A stretch of 31,979 nt of DNA from Bacteroidales bacterium UBA5281 (GCA_002410555.1 DHSR01000053.1:6421-38399); one strand, 5' to 3'; shown: positions 1 to 9,203, counted from the stretch's first letter. Notes: generated by a model from the letters alone, not told the origin. Translations and numbers: made by a program.

Positions 1-17
1 CCCCCCCCCCCCCCCCC
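1..17. other. Poly-C run at window edge, probable assembly artefact
   Basis: The window opens with 17 consecutive C residues followed by GCGCGG, then abruptly normal AT-rich sequence. In the reading frame of the first gene the run would encode prolines placed before a signal peptide, which makes no biological sense. The likeliest explanation is a sequencing or adapter artefact at a contig end. A genuine C/G tract used for phase variation is possible but less likely. Confidence 0.6.
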
Positions 18-41
18 GCGCGGTTAATCCAGAAATCCACA

Positions 42-3000
42 TTGATTATATCAATAGTGTTCTTTTTCTGTGTATGTTCAACTATTGAAGTAAAAGGGCA
101 ATTGCAAACATACCTGAATAATGCAACGCCTTCTACAACCTACCAATCAATAAAGACTAAGATGGTGCCATATCTTGACAGTCTGAAATTAGTGACGGAT
201 AGTTCGGCTTATTATTCCGGAGCCGGAGAATTTAAACAATTTAAGAAGTTTAGCAAACTATGGGAACCCAGGCTGGGTACAGATGGTACTTTTGACAGCT
301 ATTACGAAGCACAGAGTTTGTATTATAACAATCTCTCAGAAAATTACGATTATATAACTACGGATAATTGGCTGGAATTAGGACCTAATAAACTTAACTA
401 TATTCCAGGCCGAACGGGCATTGGGCCTGTCGAGGCCATTACCTTTTTTGATAATGACACCCTGGAGTCAACACGTTATATGCTTGCTTCTTCGCTCATG
501 GGAGGTTTGTTTTATTCTGAAGATTATGGTGAAACATGGGTGAACGGAGGTACAGATGCCTATCCCTGGGTACAATCAGGCTGCGGATGGGCCGTATTCC
601 ATCCAACAGACTATAAAACTTGGTATGCCTCTTCAAGTGGCAGTGATAAAGGAGGTCAGGCGCATTGGATTGGGAATGGCGGAATATACAGGACTTTTGA
701 TGAAGGAGTATCCTGGACACAAATAGCAAATCATATTAATCTGGGCGGAAGGGATAATATGGTTTTCAAGCTCATAATTGATCCGTTAAACCCTTTTATT
801 ATGTATGCGGCCACTGCAAAAGGAATATATAAAAGCTTAAATTGCAATGCATTAGCTACTCCTGAAAATCCCGATCCGGTAATTTGGAGGAATGTATATC
901 CTTTTTTTACTTACGATCTTGAGATGAAGCCAGATAATAATGTCGTGCTTTATGCAGCTTGTTATTTTGATAGTACTATAGGTTGGAAATTGACCCGTTC
1001 AACTGATTATGGTGAGCATTTTTCACCTATATCAACACAGCCAGCAATATTAAATAATGGTGACATAAGTAAGAGCGGCTTTACAATTGAAGTGTCTAAA
1101 GCAAAACCTAATTTCTTATATTCAGAAGTGCGTATAAATAAAAGCGCATCCTTTTATTATTATGATTTCGCTGCTAATAATAACTGGGTTACTATTAAAA
1201 CCGGGGTCCCAACTTCGCACGGCTGGGGCCATGGCTTTGGTGTTGATCAGGTTGTGAATGGAGAGAGTATTATAGTAAGTGATGGCATTTATTTGCAAGG
1301 ATTTAACCTTACCGGTACTGCACTGAATGTCGGCAGGCCTGTGCATGTTGATGTCGAGGACGTAATATTTCACCCTCACAATGCGAATGAAGTATGGACC
1401 TGCACCCATGGCGGAGTTGAGAAATCTATAACCATAGGCCAAAGCTGGCAGCCTAAATATGAAGGATTGGCTGTAGCCATGGTTGAACAAATGGCAACTT
1501 CTTACACTGATCCAGGGCTTATGCTTGTAGGATTGTATCACGATGGTGTCCAATTAACCCAGACGCCATATACAAAAAGCTGGCAACCTGATTGGAGTTT
1601 TCTTAGTAATTTTGGGGTAGATGGCATGTTACCCGTAATTGATAACAAAAATCCGCAGCACATGTGGGGTTCGGGTCAGTGGGGCATGTGGAGATATTCA
1701 TCGGATGGAATGCAAAACTCCATCGAAATAAGTACTATGTATCCCAAGACTGCCATTTGGGAAACAAGAGGTGTTTTAAACAAGCTAAACACCTCTGTTT
1801 TTTTTAGGAATAAACTATTTTCATACACCCCCCCATTAGAAGAAGTTTACAGGTCATCTGACAGGGGCCTTAATACAGGTGAAAATGTATTTATTTCAAA
1901 TTTTCGCAACATTTTACCAGGCTCTAACGAAATAAATATCCTTGGATTAAAAACACCCTATAATAACGGGGACTATCTTCTTGTATGGCTTTTTAATAAG
2001 GGACCCGGCAATAGCAATGGTGTTTTTCGGTTATTCCGGACAACCAACGCCAATGCACCTGCAAACAATGTAATCTGTCAAGAGTTGGAAATCCCGCGCC
2101 CTGATTGGATATCCGGTCTTGAGTTTGACCCTGTGAATCCTGACATTGTTTACCTGAGTTATAGTAGATCATCCAACGCATCTGACTCCCAGCAGATGAT
2201 ATACAGGATAAATTATTCTAACCCAAATGCACCCGTGGCAACTGATATAACAAAAAATCTCCCGGTTGCTACTTCTTATGATAATTCAATTGTTGTGCAA
2301 AAAGGCAGCAACGGTGGTGTTTTTTTCGTAACGGAGTTTGGTGTATTTTATACCGACAACATCTTATTCCAACGAACCTACAATGAATGGAAATTGGTTG
2401 GTAAAGGTTTGCCCCACGTTATACCACATGGACTTGAATTAAATTACATCAGCAATACTCTGCGTGTCGGAACTTATGGCCGCGGTGTCTGGGAAATTCC
2501 TTTACCATGTATCAATGATGTTGAACCTCTTTTGATTACGCAAAATACGACATGGGATTCATATATGAGGCTTGACAGAAGTGTTAAAGTTGGTTATATG
2601 TCCACCCTTACGATCACTGAAGATGCAAGGATTGCCATGCCTGCCGAAGCCAAAATAATTGTTGAGCCAGGCGGTAAACTCATTATAAACGGAGGTACAA
2701 TAACCAGCGGATGCGACTACCCATGGCAAGGCATTGAAGTTTGGGGCAACAGAGCAGCCAGTCAGTGGTCCAATGTTAATGGTTCATACGCTCAGGGTTA
2801 TGTGGTTTTGGACAATGCAACCATAGAAAACGCCGTTTGTGCTTTAAACTTGTGGAAACCAGGAGATTATACCCAAACGGGTGGTGTTATTCATGCAACC
2901 GGAACCACTTTCAGAAACAATGCCAATTCTGTCCATGCCCTGCTTTATAGGAATTTCCATCCGATAAATGGTAAGGAAATGGAGTACAATTCATGGTTTA

Positions 3001-5102
3001 ATAACTGTACCTTCGAAATTACAGAAGATTATTTAGGGATTCATACGTTCTATAAGCATGTGGATCTAAACCAAGTGAATGGAATTAAATTCAAAGGATG
3101 CGACTTCAGCCTTTCTCCCGATGCAGGGGGTATTGCAAAATTTAACCAGGCAATTGCTGCTTACAGTTCAGGATTTAAGGTTGAAGCAATCTGTAACACT
3201 CCTGTAATTGGTAGCTGCGATGACAGAAGCACTTTTAGCGGGTTCTACTCTGCAATTTATGCAGGTAACGGATCAGGCCTTTCCTATACTTTCTCAGTAA
3301 ATAGAGCTGATTTTACCGGCAATTCAATCGGCATTGAAGTAAACAGTGTTAAAAACCATACAATATTGTTTTGCAAATTCAATCTCGGGCCCAACAAAGG
3401 CGATGCCGGAACCTGTAATACCTCCGGTGCTCCCGCGTTTGGCATTGATATGGTTGGAAGCAATAGCTTCACTATTGAAGAGAATGAATTCAATAAAAAT
3501 GAAGGTGCGCCTCAGGGGCTGTACGTTGGAATAAAGTGCAAAGACAGCAATACACCCCTTGACGTTATTTACAGGAATAGTTTCAATGGATTGAGTTATG
3601 GTAATCGTGCAGAAGGATTGAATCGTTATGATATAGAAAACGACCACAACGGCCTTCAGTTTATGTGCAACACCAATCAGAACAATGCCATCGATTTTAT
3701 CGTTGCACAGACAGATGATGTTCCTAATCCAATGATCCATGGTTCACAGGGCTCACTTAACCTGGAAGCCGGGAATACCTTTTCAGCAAACCCGCTGCCG
3801 GAAGGAAACTTTAAAAATGAAGGTAAGCAGTATGTTAACTATTATTACAATACAAATAAACCTGTTTACCATACCGACATCTATGTAGTACCTATACAGA
3901 TTTCTACGGCCAACAGTTGCCCCTCCAACTACGGGGGTAGCAATCCGAAAAACATTGTGTTGGATGAAAGTCAGAAATTACAGCGGGAGCTTGATTTTGC
4001 AACAAATCTCGCGGATTACAATAATGTTAAAGTGTTGTTTGACAATCTGAAAGACGGTGGTAACACAGAAGGGTTGAAGATGGAAGTAACCAGCAGTTGG
4101 CCTGAAGATATGTGGGAGCTCAGGGCAAAACTTCTCGGCGATTCCCCTCACCTTTCAGAAGAGGTGCTTAAAGCCGCCGCTGATAAAACCGATGTGCTTT
4201 CCGAATCAGTGCTTTTTGAAATCCTCTCGTCAAATCCTGATGAGTTGCGCAAGGAGTCCCTGATCGAATATCTCGAAAACAAGGAACAACCATTGCCCGA
4301 GTACATGATTTCCATTTTAAAACAATTGGCCGGCGGGATTACCTATAAAACCGTGCTGATGCAGGATATGGCCTGGTATGAAGGAGAAAAAACAAAAGCT
4401 GCCAACAACCTTATCCGTTCATGCCTGAACGACACCTATATCGATTGGGAATACCTGCGTAACTGGTACGACAACATGAACACGCTGAATGCCGACTACG
4501 GGATTGTTGCTTCCTACATGACTGAAAAGAACTTTAGTGCAGCAACTACCATGCTCGATATTATCCCGGCTGTGCGCGTACTGGAAGGTAGCGACCTTGA
4601 GGAGTACACAGCCTACAAAAACCTGATTTTATGGCAGATTCAGCTTATGCAGCAGGATGGCGATATTACCACATTAGACAGCACCGCTATTAATATGTTA
4701 CAGGAGACAGCCAAAGGCAGCACAGGAAAAGCATCCTTAATGGCCAGGGCAATGCTTGAGTACGGACAGGGGCATCATTTTGGCAAGTGCCTTCCTGAAG
4801 CTGACCAGGATTTGTATAAAAGTGGTACCACAAGTTCAAGTGTATTTGACAATGGTATTTCCGTTACGGCCAATCCCAACCCGGCACATACCTGGGTAGC
4901 CTTTGATTACAGCATCCCGGTAACCATTACCGGGGCAGAACTGCTCGTTACAGACATTCAGGGAAGGTTGGTTGTTTCTTTCAGGGTATCAGGCAGGCAG
5001 GGGCAACAGGTATGGGATACCCGCCAGGTTGAAAAGGGTGTTTATGTTTATACCCTTAAAGCCGGAACTGTGAGCAAACAGGGTAAATTAGTCATTCAAT
5101 AA
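42..5102 (+). CDS. Giant T9SS-sorted surface protein: Asp-box propeller, beta-helix, helical stalk
   Basis: Secreted or surface-bound protein of at least 1686 residues. A hydrophobic stretch at residues 2-12 is a signal peptide core. Residues about 100-840 contain repeats resembling the sortilin/Asp-box beta-propeller (SEDYGETW at 159-166, RTFDEGVSW at 217-225, STDYGEHF near 330), of the kind found in sialidase-like folds. Near residue 866 a glycine-rich strand begins (VEPGGKLIINGGTI) and continues to about 1310 as a probable right-handed beta-helix. Residues about 1310-1590 are mostly helical and charged. Residues about 1605-1686 form a type A T9SS sorting domain (ANPNPAHTWV ... VEKGVYVYTL). 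The start shown is TTG, but the frame is open to the window edge and lysine KST codons just upstream would suit a signal peptide n-region, so the true start is probably missing or hidden by the poly-C tract. Substrate or ligand is unknown; an adhesin or carbohydrate-binding role is only a guess. Confidence 0.8.
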   Translation: MIISIVFFFCVCSTIEVKGQLQTYLNNATPSTTYQSIKTKMVPYLDSLKLVTDSSAYYSGAGEFKQFKKFSKLWEPRLGTDGTFDSYYEAQSLYYNNLSENYDYITTDNWLELGPNKLNYIPGRTGIGPVEAITFFDNDTLESTRYMLASSLMGGLFYSEDYGETWVNGGTDAYPWVQSGCGWAVFHPTDYKTWYASSSGSDKGGQAHWIGNGGIYRTFDEGVSWTQIANHINLGGRDNMVFKLIIDPLNPFIMYAATAKGIYKSLNCNALATPENPDPVIWRNVYPFFTYDLEMKPDNNVVLYAACYFDSTIGWKLTRSTDYGEHFSPISTQPAILNNGDISKSGFTIEVSKAKPNFLYSEVRINKSASFYYYDFAANNNWVTIKTGVPTSHGWGHGFGVDQVVNGESIIVSDGIYLQGFNLTGTALNVGRPVHVDVEDVIFHPHNANEVWTCTHGGVEKSITIGQSWQPKYEGLAVAMVEQMATSYTDPGLMLVGLYHDGVQLTQTPYTKSWQPDWSFLSNFGVDGMLPVIDNKNPQHMWGSGQWGMWRYSSDGMQNSIEISTMYPKTAIWETRGVLNKLNTSVFFRNKLFSYTPPLEEVYRSSDRGLNTGENVFISNFRNILPGSNEINILGLKTPYNNGDYLLVWLFNKGPGNSNGVFRLFRTTNANAPANNVICQELEIPRPDWISGLEFDPVNPDIVYLSYSRSSNASDSQQMIYRINYSNPNAPVATDITKNLPVATSYDNSIVVQKGSNGGVFFVTEFGVFYTDNILFQRTYNEWKLVGKGLPHVIPHGLELNYISNTLRVGTYGRGVWEIPLPCINDVEPLLITQNTTWDSYMRLDRSVKVGYMSTLTITEDARIAMPAEAKIIVEPGGKLIINGGTITSGCDYPWQGIEVWGNRAASQWSNVNGSYAQGYVVLDNATIENAVCALNLWKPGDYTQTGGVIHATGTTFRNNANSVHALLYRNFHPINGKEMEYNSWFNNCTFEITEDYLGIHTFYKHVDLNQVNGIKFKGCDFSLSPDAGGIAKFNQAIAAYSSGFKVEAICNTPVIGSCDDRSTFSGFYSAIYAGNGSGLSYTFSVNRADFTGNSIGIEVNSVKNHTILFCKFNLGPNKGDAGTCNTSGAPAFGIDMVGSNSFTIEENEFNKNEGAPQGLYVGIKCKDSNTPLDVIYRNSFNGLSYGNRAEGLNRYDIENDHNGLQFMCNTNQNNAIDFIVAQTDDVPNPMIHGSQGSLNLEAGNTFSANPLPEGNFKNEGKQYVNYYYNTNKPVYHTDIYVVPIQISTANSCPSNYGGSNPKNIVLDESQKLQRELDFATNLADYNNVKVLFDNLKDGGNTEGLKMEVTSSWPEDMWELRAKLLGDSPHLSEEVLKAAADKTDVLSESVLFEILSSNPDELRKESLIEYLENKEQPLPEYMISILKQLAGGITYKTVLMQDMAWYEGEKTKAANNLIRSCLNDTYIDWEYLRNWYDNMNTLNADYGIVASYMTEKNFSAATTMLDIIPAVRVLEGSDLEEYTAYKNLILWQIQLMQQDGDITTLDSTAINMLQETAKGSTGKASLMARAMLEYGQGHHFGKCLPEADQDLYKSGTTSSSVFDNGISVTANPNPAHTWVAFDYSIPVTITGAELLVTDIQGRLVVSFRVSGRQGQQVWDTRQVEKGVYVYTLKAGTVSKQGKLVIQ

Positions 5103-5115
5103 AGTGTATTCATCC

Positions 5116-5148
5116 GGTCCATCCCGTATTATTCGGGATGGACCTTTT
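5116..5148 (+). terminator. Rho-independent terminator after the giant T9SS gene
   Basis: A perfect 11-base-pair stem (GGTCCATCCCG at 5116-5126, CGGGATGGACC at 5134-5144) with a 7-base loop is followed by TTTT. It begins 13 bases after the stop codon of the first gene. It supports ATG 5161 as the start of the next gene, since an upstream GTG at 5104 would put the hairpin inside the coding region. Confidence 0.8.
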
Positions 5149-5160
5149 ACTTGTATCGCA

Positions 5161-7038
5161 ATGCGTACTTTTATTTTAACTATATTGTTTCTCATCCTAT
5201 CGGTCGGTTGGGGCTATGCCCAGAACAATAAAATAGTGTGGCAACAATGCCTGGGAGATGAACAGGGCGCCTATTATTATTCCGCTACCCGTGTTCAGGA
5301 TGGTTATTTTCTTAGTTTAGGAATAAGTTCAGGGGAGAATGCCTCCAATTACCACGGAAGCGCTGATATCTGGGTATTGCGCACCGATACGCTGCACAAC
5401 GAGCTGTGGGAAAAATGCTATGGCGGTTCTGATACGGATGTCCCCATCAAAATTGTACCCATCACCGATTCCACATTTTACATATTCGGCTTGACCAGGT
5501 CGCTCGACGGGGATGTGCAATCGGGTAACAACGGGTTTAGCGATGTGTGGGTGATAAAATTAAACGGGCAGGGCGATATACTCTGGGAACAAACGTATGG
5601 GTCGCCCTATTACGATATAATGAACGACCTGGTAGTCACCCCCGATGGCGGTTTTGTGTTTATCGACCGGATTGATAACCCGGGAGGGGACATCAGCCAG
5701 TTTTACGGCGCTTATGATGTTTGGATGTGCAAGTGCGATGCCAACGGCAACATAGAATGGCAAAAAACTCTGGGCAGCGAGGGCCTCGATAACGGGGTGT
5801 CTCTGATCATTAACCGGCGCGGCAACATCATGGTGGTGGGCGCAGTGCAGTACCACGGGGGCATGGTTACCTGCTACCCCCAGGGGGCTATTGGTAATGT
5901 ATGGCTAGTAGAGCTCGATATGCAGGGCAATATCCTGTGGCAGGAATGTTATGGCGGTAGCGATTATGAAGCTGGTATTAATATTATTGAAGTAGAATCC
6001 GGTTATATTTTTACAGGAGTTGCATTCTCAAACGATGGGGATGTCAGCGGACACCACGGTCCGATTGGTCTGGATGGGAAAACAGATATCTGGGTGGTGA
6101 AAATTGATACCCTCGGTGCTATTGTCTGGCAACGATGCCTTGGAGGAAGTGATTGGGATTCCCCCAGTGCGGTTTTTACAACCAATGCAGGAGAAATCTT
6201 GGTTTTTGGCGATACTTATTCAAACGATGGTGATGTTTCGGGCAATCATTCACACCCTGGTTATTTAGATGTATGGCTTGCTATGCTTGATTCCAGTGGT
6301 ACATTAATAGGCCAGCAGTGTTTTGGTGGACTTATGGATGAATATTTGAACACACACTCTGTGTCGAAAATTAATGATTACCGGTATATTATAGCCAGTG
6401 AGGCCAAGATTACCAACAACAACGATGTGCAATGCACGTTTCATGGTGGTAATCCACCGGAAGATGCCTGGTTCTTCGAGATAAAGGACTGTGTTTATTA
6501 TGCCCCGGCCATTCCTAGTCTGCCCGAAGGGCCAACGGATGTATGCACCTCAACAACAGCGCAGAGTTTATACACCATCCCACAGGCAGCAAACTCGCAT
6601 GGGTATGTTTGGGAGTTATTGCCTGCAACATCGGGTACACTGACCCAAAGCGACAACCAGGCTACTATAAGCTGGGATACATCATTTAAAGGCTCTGCCG
6701 GCTTAAGAGTATTTAACTATAATGATTGCGGAAGCAGCACGTGGAGCGATACCCTCATTGTATTTGTTTACTCCTGCCTGATTATAAACGAACTGGCAGA
6801 AACTGTAGTAAGAATATACCCCAACCCCGCCGGCACTTATGTGGTTTTTGAATCACTTAGAAAGGAAGCTGTTGGCACTATCACCATTACAGATATTACC
6901 GGCCGCCCAGTTACTTCTTTTCCGCTATCCGGAGAAAAAACCGTATGGCAAACCGAAGGGGTAAACCCGGGGGTGTATTTGTACCGGTTGCAAACCCATA
7001 AGGGGAGTGCCAGCGTGAAATTACTGATTAAGCCGTAA
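5161..7038 (+). CDS. T9SS-sorted repeat-propeller protein with Ig/PKD-like domain
   Basis: Secreted protein of 625 residues. ATG 5161 is chosen because it begins a clean signal peptide (MRTFILTILFLILSVGWGYAQ); an earlier in-frame GTG at 5104 reads through a terminator hairpin. The body carries about six imperfect repeats of roughly 55-65 residues with the pattern W-x-KxD-x-x-G-x-x-x-W-x-x-x-x-GGS (for example WVVKIDTLGAIVWQRCLGGS), typical of beta-propeller-like repeats in Bacteroidota surface proteins. They are followed by an Ig- or PKD-like domain with two cysteines and a C-terminal type A T9SS sorting domain (YPNPAGTYVVFES ... GVYLYRLQTHKG). The sorting domain is strikingly similar to those of the next two genes. 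No ligand or enzymatic activity can be inferred. Confidence 0.85.
   Translation: MRTFILTILFLILSVGWGYAQNNKIVWQQCLGDEQGAYYYSATRVQDGYFLSLGISSGENASNYHGSADIWVLRTDTLHNELWEKCYGGSDTDVPIKIVPITDSTFYIFGLTRSLDGDVQSGNNGFSDVWVIKLNGQGDILWEQTYGSPYYDIMNDLVVTPDGGFVFIDRIDNPGGDISQFYGAYDVWMCKCDANGNIEWQKTLGSEGLDNGVSLIINRRGNIMVVGAVQYHGGMVTCYPQGAIGNVWLVELDMQGNILWQECYGGSDYEAGINIIEVESGYIFTGVAFSNDGDVSGHHGPIGLDGKTDIWVVKIDTLGAIVWQRCLGGSDWDSPSAVFTTNAGEILVFGDTYSNDGDVSGNHSHPGYLDVWLAMLDSSGTLIGQQCFGGLMDEYLNTHSVSKINDYRYIIASEAKITNNNDVQCTFHGGNPPEDAWFFEIKDCVYYAPAIPSLPEGPTDVCTSTTAQSLYTIPQAANSHGYVWELLPATSGTLTQSDNQATISWDTSFKGSAGLRVFNYNDCGSSTWSDTLIVFVYSCLIINELAETVVRIYPNPAGTYVVFESLRKEAVGTITITDITGRPVTSFPLSGEKTVWQTEGVNPGVYLYRLQTHKGSASVKLLIKP
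6815..7035 (+). repeat. Shared T9SS sorting-domain cassette, copy 1
   Basis: Coding repeat that forms the C-terminal sorting domain of the 5161 gene. It shares long near-identical DNA blocks with 8971-9193, including GGGGTAAACCCGGGGGTGTA and TACCGGTTGCAAACCC. Over the last 52 residues, 39 are identical to copy 3 by hand count. The similarity extends to synonymous positions. Confidence 0.8.
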
Positions 7039-7084
7039 GCACAATGAGTAGGGACACGACATGTAGTGTCCGTACTCATTGTGC
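7039..7084. repeat. Long palindromic hairpin, REP-like or terminator
   Basis: Arms 7039-7057 and 7066-7084 pair over 19 bases with a single mismatch, around an 8-base loop. The element starts directly after the TAA of the 5161 gene. There is no T-tract after it, so it is not a classical terminator, though it could end transcription or protect the 3' end. Its GGGACAC ... GTGTCC core resembles palindromic repeats scattered in intergenic regions of many Bacteroidota genomes; that resemblance is from memory. Confidence 0.65.
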
Positions 7085-7159
7085 ACTTATTGATAGTCAA
7101 ATAGTATCAGGTTACGGCCATTTCGCTGAATTATTTGTTCACTCTTAAAGATTTTTCCC

Positions 7160-8158
7160 ATGAAAACAATCAGAATAAAAATAAGAAGCATTCTAATACT
7201 GTTTACAACATTGATTTCAGGCTGTGTATATGCTCAGGGCTACATGCCCTTGCCCGATTCGAATACTACATGGATTGTCGAATCTGGAAATAGTGAGGTG
7301 CAGGATCGTAAAAAAATCTTTATCCCTGATGTTGAACGTGATACCTTAATTAATGGACTTACATATGTAAAGCTATTTTCCCGGGGCGCAGTTTTTCATG
7401 GACCCTGGACGCCACCTCCCGCTCCTTCTTATTATTATGGACCTGGTTATTATGGTGCTTACCGCAGCGATGATTCAGGCCGTTCATATATAAAATTTCC
7501 TGCTGGCAGCTGGGGCCTGGGGGATGATGAAATTCTATTGATGGACCTTACTGTTCAGAAGGGGGATACAATAAGGCAACTCCCAACTTATTCTTCATAC
7601 GATTATAGTTATGTTTATTCCGACCTTCTGGTTGATTCAATAGATTATGTTGTAAACGGCCCTTACACGAGGAAAAGAATAATGCTTACAAACTTAAATC
7701 CCCCATGGGGAATGGAATGTCAATTTATCTGGGTGGAAGGCCTTGGGAATATAGCTTCGGGTTTACTAAACGCAGTTGGATGTGGTTTAGAGAATGTTGT
7801 TTTAACTTGTATGAGCCTTAACGACACTATTTTAGCAGGTGTTGGAGAAGTTTTAAATGATCCTATTCCCGGCAATTGTTTTTATCCGTATATAACTGCT
7901 GTGAATCAGGAAGAAATTAAAAATCCGCTATTGGTTTATCCTTCGCCCGCCATAGACTATGTGATTTTTGAAACGGTTTCAAATATACAAGGGGCTGTGA
8001 TTACCATCACCGATATTACCGGACGTCCTATTGTCACCCTGCAGCTTACCGGCGAAAAAACGGTGTGGCAAATGGCAGGGGTAAAACCGGGGGTGTATTT
8101 ATACCGCATTCGCACTTCTGAGGGGCAAAGCAGCGGGAAATTGCTCATTGTCCCGTAA
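7160..8158 (+). CDS. T9SS-sorted secreted protein, tandem paralogue A
   Basis: Secreted protein of 332 residues with an N-terminal signal peptide (hydrophobic residues about 12-25, cleavage likely after CVYAQ) and a type A sorting domain from about residue 258 (VYPSPAIDYVIFETV ... GVYLYRIRTSEG). The 230-residue middle part belongs to no family I recognise. It contains a proline- and tyrosine-rich patch (TPPPAPSYYYGPGYYGAY) and motifs shared with the downstream paralogue: YMPLPDS, DTLINGLTY, MDLTVQKGDTI, KRI, IWVEGLGNIA. These suggest a beta-sandwich or beta-roll fold. The gene lies 121 bases after the previous one, beyond the palindrome at 7039-7084. Function unknown. Confidence 0.85.
   Translation: MKTIRIKIRSILILFTTLISGCVYAQGYMPLPDSNTTWIVESGNSEVQDRKKIFIPDVERDTLINGLTYVKLFSRGAVFHGPWTPPPAPSYYYGPGYYGAYRSDDSGRSYIKFPAGSWGLGDDEILLMDLTVQKGDTIRQLPTYSSYDYSYVYSDLLVDSIDYVVNGPYTRKRIMLTNLNPPWGMECQFIWVEGLGNIASGLLNAVGCGLENVVLTCMSLNDTILAGVGEVLNDPIPGNCFYPYITAVNQEEIKNPLLVYPSPAIDYVIFETVSNIQGAVITITDITGRPIVTLQLTGEKTVWQMAGVKPGVYLYRIRTSEGQSSGKLLIVP
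7933..8155 (+). repeat. Shared T9SS sorting-domain cassette, copy 2
   Basis: Sorting-domain end of the 7160 gene. It shares exact blocks with copy 3, such as TTTTTGAAACGGTTTCAAAT, and the same residue pattern TDITGRP ... GEKTVWQ ... PGVYLYR. It is somewhat more diverged from copy 1 than copy 3 is. Confidence 0.75.
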
Positions 8159-8209
8159 AACGGGCAATGATAAACTGTTGGCCTGGTATTTACCTTTAAA
8201 CCTAAAACC

Positions 8210-9196
8210 ATGAATACAATAATACTAAAAACAAGAAATGTAATCATCCTCTGCTCAATAGTGATGTCAAGCTTCGCGTTTGCTCAAAACTATATGCCGT
8301 TGCCCGATTCTGGTGTAATATGGGAAGTTTGGAAACAAAGTGCTCAGGTTTGGCAATACAATAGTATCTATATTCCTGATAGTAATCCTGATACTATAAT
8401 CAATGGCATTACATATCATAAATTATTCAGTGAGGAAGTTGACGTTTTTAATCCATGGCCCGATCCTGATCCTCCGTACTTCATTGATCCATATTATTAT
8501 GCAGCTTTTCGTGAAGATGATTCTGGCCATGTCTATTTTATTTATCCTGAGTTTTTTTCTCTGGGGCCCGATGAAGTTTTATATATGGATTTAACAGTTC
8601 AGAAGGGAGACACAATCAAGCAACTTCCTTGTCTTTCAACGGCGACGATGTTCAGGTTGGCTGATTTGGTAGTAGATTCAACTGACTTTATAAGTCAAGG
8701 ACCTTATTTGAGGAAAAGGATATTTTTACGGGACTTGGATCCTTATTCTTTTGAAATTTATAATATTTGGGTAGAAGGGGTCGGTAATATAGCAGCAGGC
8801 TTAATAAACTATGTGGATAACGGATGGTCCGAACTCAACTTTATCTCGTGTATGAGTGTGTTTGACACCATATATTACGATGGAGATATTGATTTGATGC
8901 CATATAAACCAGGTAGGTGCATTTTACCATATGTTGGAATAAACGAGGTTGATATAGATATTTCAATTAAGGTTTATCCTTCACCAGCCAAAGATTATGT
9001 GGTTTTTGAAACGGTTTCAAATTTACGTGGGGCGGTTGTTACCATTACCGATATCACCGGACGCCCTGTTGCTGCTTTTCCGCTTACCGGAGAAAAAACG
9101 GTATGGCAAACGGCAGGGGTAAACCCGGGGGTGTACTTCTACCGGTTGCAAACCCGGGAAGGTAGCAGTAGCGGAAAATTTATGATTGCTCCATAA
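8210..9196 (+). CDS. T9SS-sorted secreted protein, tandem paralogue B
   Basis: Secreted protein of 328 residues, clearly paralogous to the gene 51 bases upstream. It has a signal peptide ending near AFAQ, then YMPLPDS, DTIINGITYHKLFS, MDLTVQKGDTIKQLP, RKRIFLRDLDP and IWVEGVGNIAAGL at equivalent positions, and a type A sorting domain from about residue 254. The middle of the two proteins has drifted considerably while the C-terminal domains stay nearly identical. This suggests an old tandem duplication with later homogenisation of the sorting domain. Function unknown; a surface or extracellular role follows from the sorting signals. Confidence 0.85.
   Translation: MNTIILKTRNVIILCSIVMSSFAFAQNYMPLPDSGVIWEVWKQSAQVWQYNSIYIPDSNPDTIINGITYHKLFSEEVDVFNPWPDPDPPYFIDPYYYAAFREDDSGHVYFIYPEFFSLGPDEVLYMDLTVQKGDTIKQLPCLSTATMFRLADLVVDSTDFISQGPYLRKRIFLRDLDPYSFEIYNIWVEGVGNIAAGLINYVDNGWSELNFISCMSVFDTIYYDGDIDLMPYKPGRCILPYVGINEVDIDISIKVYPSPAKDYVVFETVSNLRGAVVTITDITGRPVAAFPLTGEKTVWQTAGVNPGVYFYRLQTREGSSSGKFMIAP
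8971..9193 (+). repeat. Shared T9SS sorting-domain cassette, copy 3
   Basis: Sorting-domain end of the 8210 gene, the closest match to copy 1 over its last 50 or so codons and to copy 2 at its beginning. The mixed relationship is what gene conversion between neighbouring copies would leave. Confidence 0.75.
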
Positions 9197-9203
9197 AAAT
9201 TAA

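Noticed and set aside
1122..1553. A 143-codon minus-strand open frame inside the first gene
   Set aside because: No domain, no start context, and it overlaps the propeller-coding region entirely.
5104..5160. GTG 5104 as start of the second gene
   Set aside because: The 19 extra codons would read through a perfect terminator hairpin and place hydrophilic residues ahead of a normal signal peptide beginning at ATG 5161.
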